DNA of 7,320 bases from Actinomycetota bacterium (GTDB lineage Bacteria; Actinomycetota; Actinomycetes; Nanopelagicales; Nanopelagicaceae), in assembly GCA_947480465.1 (NCBI GenBank), contig CANKCT010000043.1:1-7320 (forward strand), written 5' to 3'. Within the stretch, counting starts at the first letter, position 1. Each line of letters begins with the position of its first letter. A model generated the notes under the pieces. It was not told where the DNA came from and ran no database searches. It was given only the letters and a program-made list of their open reading frames with translations. Below, piece by piece: positions 4,909-7,320 of the stretch. A program made the position numbers and the translations under genes.

Positions 4909-6906
4909 ATCTCTCCCTCTGAAATCTCTAAACATCTGCATCGAATCAATTGAGCCACCTCTACTGAGCAAGCAATCTCTAAAACGTTCACCATTTTTTC
5001 GGAGTAGTCCACCATTTTCCTTGAACCAATCAACGGTATCTGCATCCAGAACTTCGGACCAGATATATCCGTAATATCCCGCTGAATATCCGCCCGCAAA
5101 AATATGCGAAAAGTAAGTTGAACGATAGCGCGTTGGAACCGGAGCAAAGTCAAGACCATACTCTTCTATCGCACGTGACTCAAAGGCTTCAACATCGGTC
5201 ACGTCATCATCTGAAGTAATTGAATGCCAGGCTAAATCCAGGATAGCTGCAGCCAAGTAGCTTGTTGTTGCATGGCCTTCGTTAAAAGTAGCAGCAGCCT
5301 TTAAGTTATCAATCCACTCCTGCGGAAGCTTTTCACCAGTTACATAGTGCCGTGCATAATTTTCTACAACTTCAGGCCAGAGAATCCACATTTCATTTAC
5401 CTGAGAGGGAAACTCGACAAAATCGCGTTGGACATTAGTTCCAGATACTCGAGGGTATTTAACGTGAGAAAGCAAACCATGGAGTGCATGTCCGAATTCG
5501 TGAAAGAGTGTTGTAGTTTCATCAAAAGTTAGGAGCGCAGGCTGGCCTGGTGGGGGTTTGGGAATATTGAGGTTATTAACCACAACAGGAAGTTGATTGA
5601 GTAGAAAACTTTGATCCACCAAGTTGTTCATCCATGCACCACCACGTTTTGAATCACGCGTGAAAAAATCGCCTATGAAAAGTCCTACTTGCGATCCATC
5701 TTCAGTATTTACTTCGAAAGCTCTCGCTTCAGAATGATAAGTAATGAGATCGGGACGCTCCTTAAATACAAGACCAAACAACTTGCCTGCTGCAAAAAAT
5801 ACGCCATCTTTTAATACGCGCTCTAGTTCAAAGTAGGGGCGCATCTTAGAGGTGTCTATGTTGTATTTTTCTAGTCGAACCTGCTCTGTATAAAGATCCC
5901 AGTCCCAACTTTCTATCTCTGAGAGATCAGAAGCAATTTCCTTTAGATCCTCGGCCTCAGCGCGTGCATTTCGGATTGCCGCAGGTGCAATTTTTCTCAG
6001 CATTGCATGAATATTTGTGGGATTTCCGGCAGTTTGTTCAGCGGTGATGTATTCGGCGTGAGTATTAAATCCAAATAATCTAGCTTTTTGAGCACGCAAC
6101 TTCACCATTTTTAGAATGATTGCTTTATTGTCATTACCATTATTTCGATTTGCCTTCTGAAGTGAGGCTTGCATAATCTCTTGACGCAGACTTCGATCTT
6201 TAAGCGAAGCTAATGTGGGATTACCGGAAAAATTCACTGCACCAATGAGCCAAGAATCTTCAAAGCCGCGATCTTTCGCAGCAGCAGCAGCTGCGGCAAT
6301 TTCGTTCTCACTCAAACCATCCAGTCGATCTAGACTCTTTACTATCACGGCTAACTCATTAGTATCTGATAAGACATTTTTAGAAAACAAAACTTCTAAA
6401 CTGGATAGCTCTTCATTGATTTTCATGAGTTCGCTGCGCTCAGATTCATTTAAGTGAGCACCAGCATGAAGCAAGTCTTTGTAATGGCGTTCTAATAACC
6501 AAGCATCCTCGCTATTAAGGCTCAATGACTCACGATTTTCAAACAAACTTTTAATTCGCTCAAACATTGCAGGGTTTAGTTTGATCGCATCACTATGCGC
6601 GGCGAGTTTAGGAGCAAGTTCTGATTCAATTGCATCCAAAGCGTCACTCGTATCACTTGAAGATTTATTATAAAAAACATTCAAGACGCGAGTAAGTAGT
6701 TGACCTGATTTTTCAAGCTCAACAATTGTGTTCTCAAAAGTTGGTATGCCTGGTGCATCGATAATCGCTTGAACTTCTGCCAGCTGTTGCGCGCAACCAG
6801 CTATAAATGCGGGCAAGTAGTGTTCATCGCGAATTAAGGCAAACGGTGGTAACTCGTATTCGAGATTACTGCGATTAGCGAAGGGATTAGCATCTAAAGT
6901 TGTCAT
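4867..6906 (-). CDS. dcp: M3 family peptidyl-dipeptidase Dcp (zinc metallopeptidase)
   Basis: Dcp removes C-terminal dipeptides from oligopeptides, mainly recycling peptides in the cytoplasm. The 679-residue length equals that of E. coli Dcp within a few residues, and the N-terminus (MTTLDANPF..., then AIIDAPGIPTFENTIVELEKSGQLLTRV near residues 47-74) follows it closely, with no signal peptide. The zinc site is HEFGH at residues 469-473 (codons 5488-5502) with the third ligand E498 in RDFVEFPSQVNE. The substrate-binding tyrosine region FSHIFAGGYSAGYYGY is at 599-614. The protein ends IEPLLKRRGLL, a standard Dcp C-terminus, so the stop is genuine despite the 42-nt overlap with the DUF167 gene. 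A run of seven alanines (204-210) lies in the helical lid. A TAGGG element about 8 nt before the ATG serves as ribosome site. It follows the helicase gene by 24 nt and is probably cotranscribed. Confidence 0.97.
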   Translation of the reverse strand: MTTLDANPFANRSNLEYELPPFALIRDEHYLPAFIAGCAQQLAEVQAIIDAPGIPTFENTIVELEKSGQLLTRVLNVFYNKSSSDTSDALDAIESELAPKLAAHSDAIKLNPAMFERIKSLFENRESLSLNSEDAWLLERHYKDLLHAGAHLNESERSELMKINEELSSLEVLFSKNVLSDTNELAVIVKSLDRLDGLSENEIAAAAAAAKDRGFEDSWLIGAVNFSGNPTLASLKDRSLRQEIMQASLQKANRNNGNDNKAIILKMVKLRAQKARLFGFNTHAEYITAEQTAGNPTNIHAMLRKIAPAAIRNARAEAEDLKEIASDLSEIESWDWDLYTEQVRLEKYNIDTSKMRPYFELERVLKDGVFFAAGKLFGLVFKERPDLITYHSEARAFEVNTEDGSQVGLFIGDFFTRDSKRGGAWMNNLVDQSFLLNQLPVVVNNLNIPKPPPGQPALLTFDETTTLFHEFGHALHGLLSHVKYPRVSGTNVQRDFVEFPSQVNEMWILWPEVVENYARHYVTGEKLPQEWIDNLKAAATFNEGHATTSYLAAAILDLAWHSITSDDDVTDVEAFESRAIEEYGLDFAPVPTRYRSTYFSHIFAGGYSAGYYGYIWSEVLDADTVDWFKENGGLLRKNGERFRDCLLSRGGSIDSMQMFRDFRGRDSQIEPLLKRRGLL

Positions 6907-6930
6907 GATGCTAACCCTATCGACTAGTAA

Positions 6931-7320
6931 TTAATGTGGGCGACGACGGCGTTGACTTGAGTTCGGACGTGGCCGCTTATTTCCACCACTACGAACAGAT
7001 TTTTCAACGATAGGCACAATGTATGGGATTCCTGATGGCTCTTGTGCACCAGTTATCTTCATTAGTTCAGTGCTTAGTGGTGTAACCCCAACAAATTTAG
7101 GAGTTACTCCTGCACGAGAAGTAAGGCCACCAATTGATTTTTGCTGCTTGGTTGTAGCAATCGTTACAACAGTGCCAGCTTCTCCAGCTCGAGCAGTACG
7201 ACCTGCGCGGTGGAGATAATCCTTGTGATCTGTTGGTGCATCGACGTGAACAACTAGCGAAATTCCGTCAACGTGAATACCACGTGCCGCCACATCAGTA
7301 GCAACGAGAGCCGCGTTAAC
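6931..7320 (-). CDS. DEAD-box ATP-dependent RNA helicase, C-terminal part (5' end outside window)
   Basis: The reading frame runs off the window edge, leaving about 129 C-terminal residues of a protein usually 400-500 long. They contain helicase motif V (ATDVAARG, codons 7279-7302) followed by [15 protein letters not shown], and motif VI ([10 protein letters not shown], codons 7183-7212), whose arginines contact ATP. These place it in the second RecA-like domain of a DEAD-box RNA helicase (RhlE/CshA-like; the exact subgroup cannot be told without motifs I-IV). The tail after the core ([18 protein letters not shown]) is Arg/Lys/Pro-rich, typical of RNA-binding extensions. Such helicases unwind short RNA duplexes in ribosome assembly and mRNA decay, often at low temperature. 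The GTG at 7291-7293 is an internal Val of motif V, not a start. dcp lies 24 nt downstream on the same strand. Confidence 0.93.
   Translation of the reverse strand, partial: VNAALVATDVAARGIHVDGISLVVHVDAPTDHKDYLHRAGRTARAGEAGTVVTIATTKQQKSIGGLTSRAGVTPKFVGVTPLSTELMKITGAQEPSGIPYIVPIVEKSVRSGGNKRPRPNSSQRRRRPH

Noticed and set aside
4887..5159. 90-codon minus-strand open frame within the 3' part of dcp
   Set aside because: Same strand but different frame from dcp, which is intact and has all its motifs here; it is a shadow, not a frameshifted fragment.
6215..6457. Plus-strand 80-codon open frame antisense to dcp
   Set aside because: Ser/Ala-rich translation of the complement of the poly-Ala region; no start context or homology signal.
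1..7320. CRISPR arrays, tRNA genes, insertion sequences, toxin-antitoxin pairs
   Set aside because: No spaced repeats, cloverleaf-like segments, transposase or inverted terminal repeats, nor toxin-like small gene pairs were found; the two tiny genes match DUF3073 and DUF5302.

Overview
The window looks like a chromosomal segment from a small-genome, moderately AT-rich actinobacterium. It encodes several families I know as largely or wholly actinobacterial (DUF3073, DUF5302, BldC), and the order purF-purM-DUF3073-conserved hypothetical-bldC resembles the Streptomyces purF-purM-...-bldC region as I recall it. Base composition, unlike that of high-GC Streptomyces or Mycobacterium, together with very tight gene packing suggests a streamlined freshwater or marine lineage such as the Nanopelagicales (acI; Planktophila/Nanopelagicus-like). 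That placement is inference. No mobile element, CRISPR array, rRNA or tRNA gene is visible.

Layout. Positions 1-3054 (+) hold the 3' part of purF, then purM starting on the base after the purF stop, a 58-residue DUF3073 protein, and a 271-residue conserved hypothetical protein that overlaps DUF3073 by 4 nt (GTGA). This reads as one transcription unit of purine-biosynthesis genes followed by two uncharacterised genes. Positions 3055-3147 are the only real intergenic region. It contains a credible sigma-70-type promoter, a 10-bp-period direct repeat over its -10 element, and a 19-bp palindrome just before the bldC ribosome binding site. Positions 3148-4908 (+) form a second compact operon: bldC, a polytopic polyprenyl-phosphate sugar-1-phosphate transferase (WecA/MraY superfamily) joined by an ATGA overlap, a small DUF5302 protein and a DUF167/YggU protein.

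Positions 4867-7320 (-) carry a convergent operon: the C-terminal end of a DEAD-box RNA helicase followed 24 nt later by a full-length M3 metallopeptidase (Dcp, peptidyl-dipeptidase). The 3' ends of the DUF167 and dcp genes overlap by 42 nt, and no hairpin terminator is visible between the operons.

Together the genes cover purine synthesis (PurF commits PRPP to the pathway, PurM closes the imidazole ring), a developmental-type DNA-binding protein tied to an envelope-glycan initiating enzyme, intracellular peptide turnover and RNA remodelling. Most of this is ordinary core genome. The points most worth following are the structured bldC control region, the translational coupling of bldC to the glycan enzyme, and the unknown 271-residue protein conserved between the purine genes and bldC. 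I do not see convincing evidence of a new defence, mobile or RNA-guided system.
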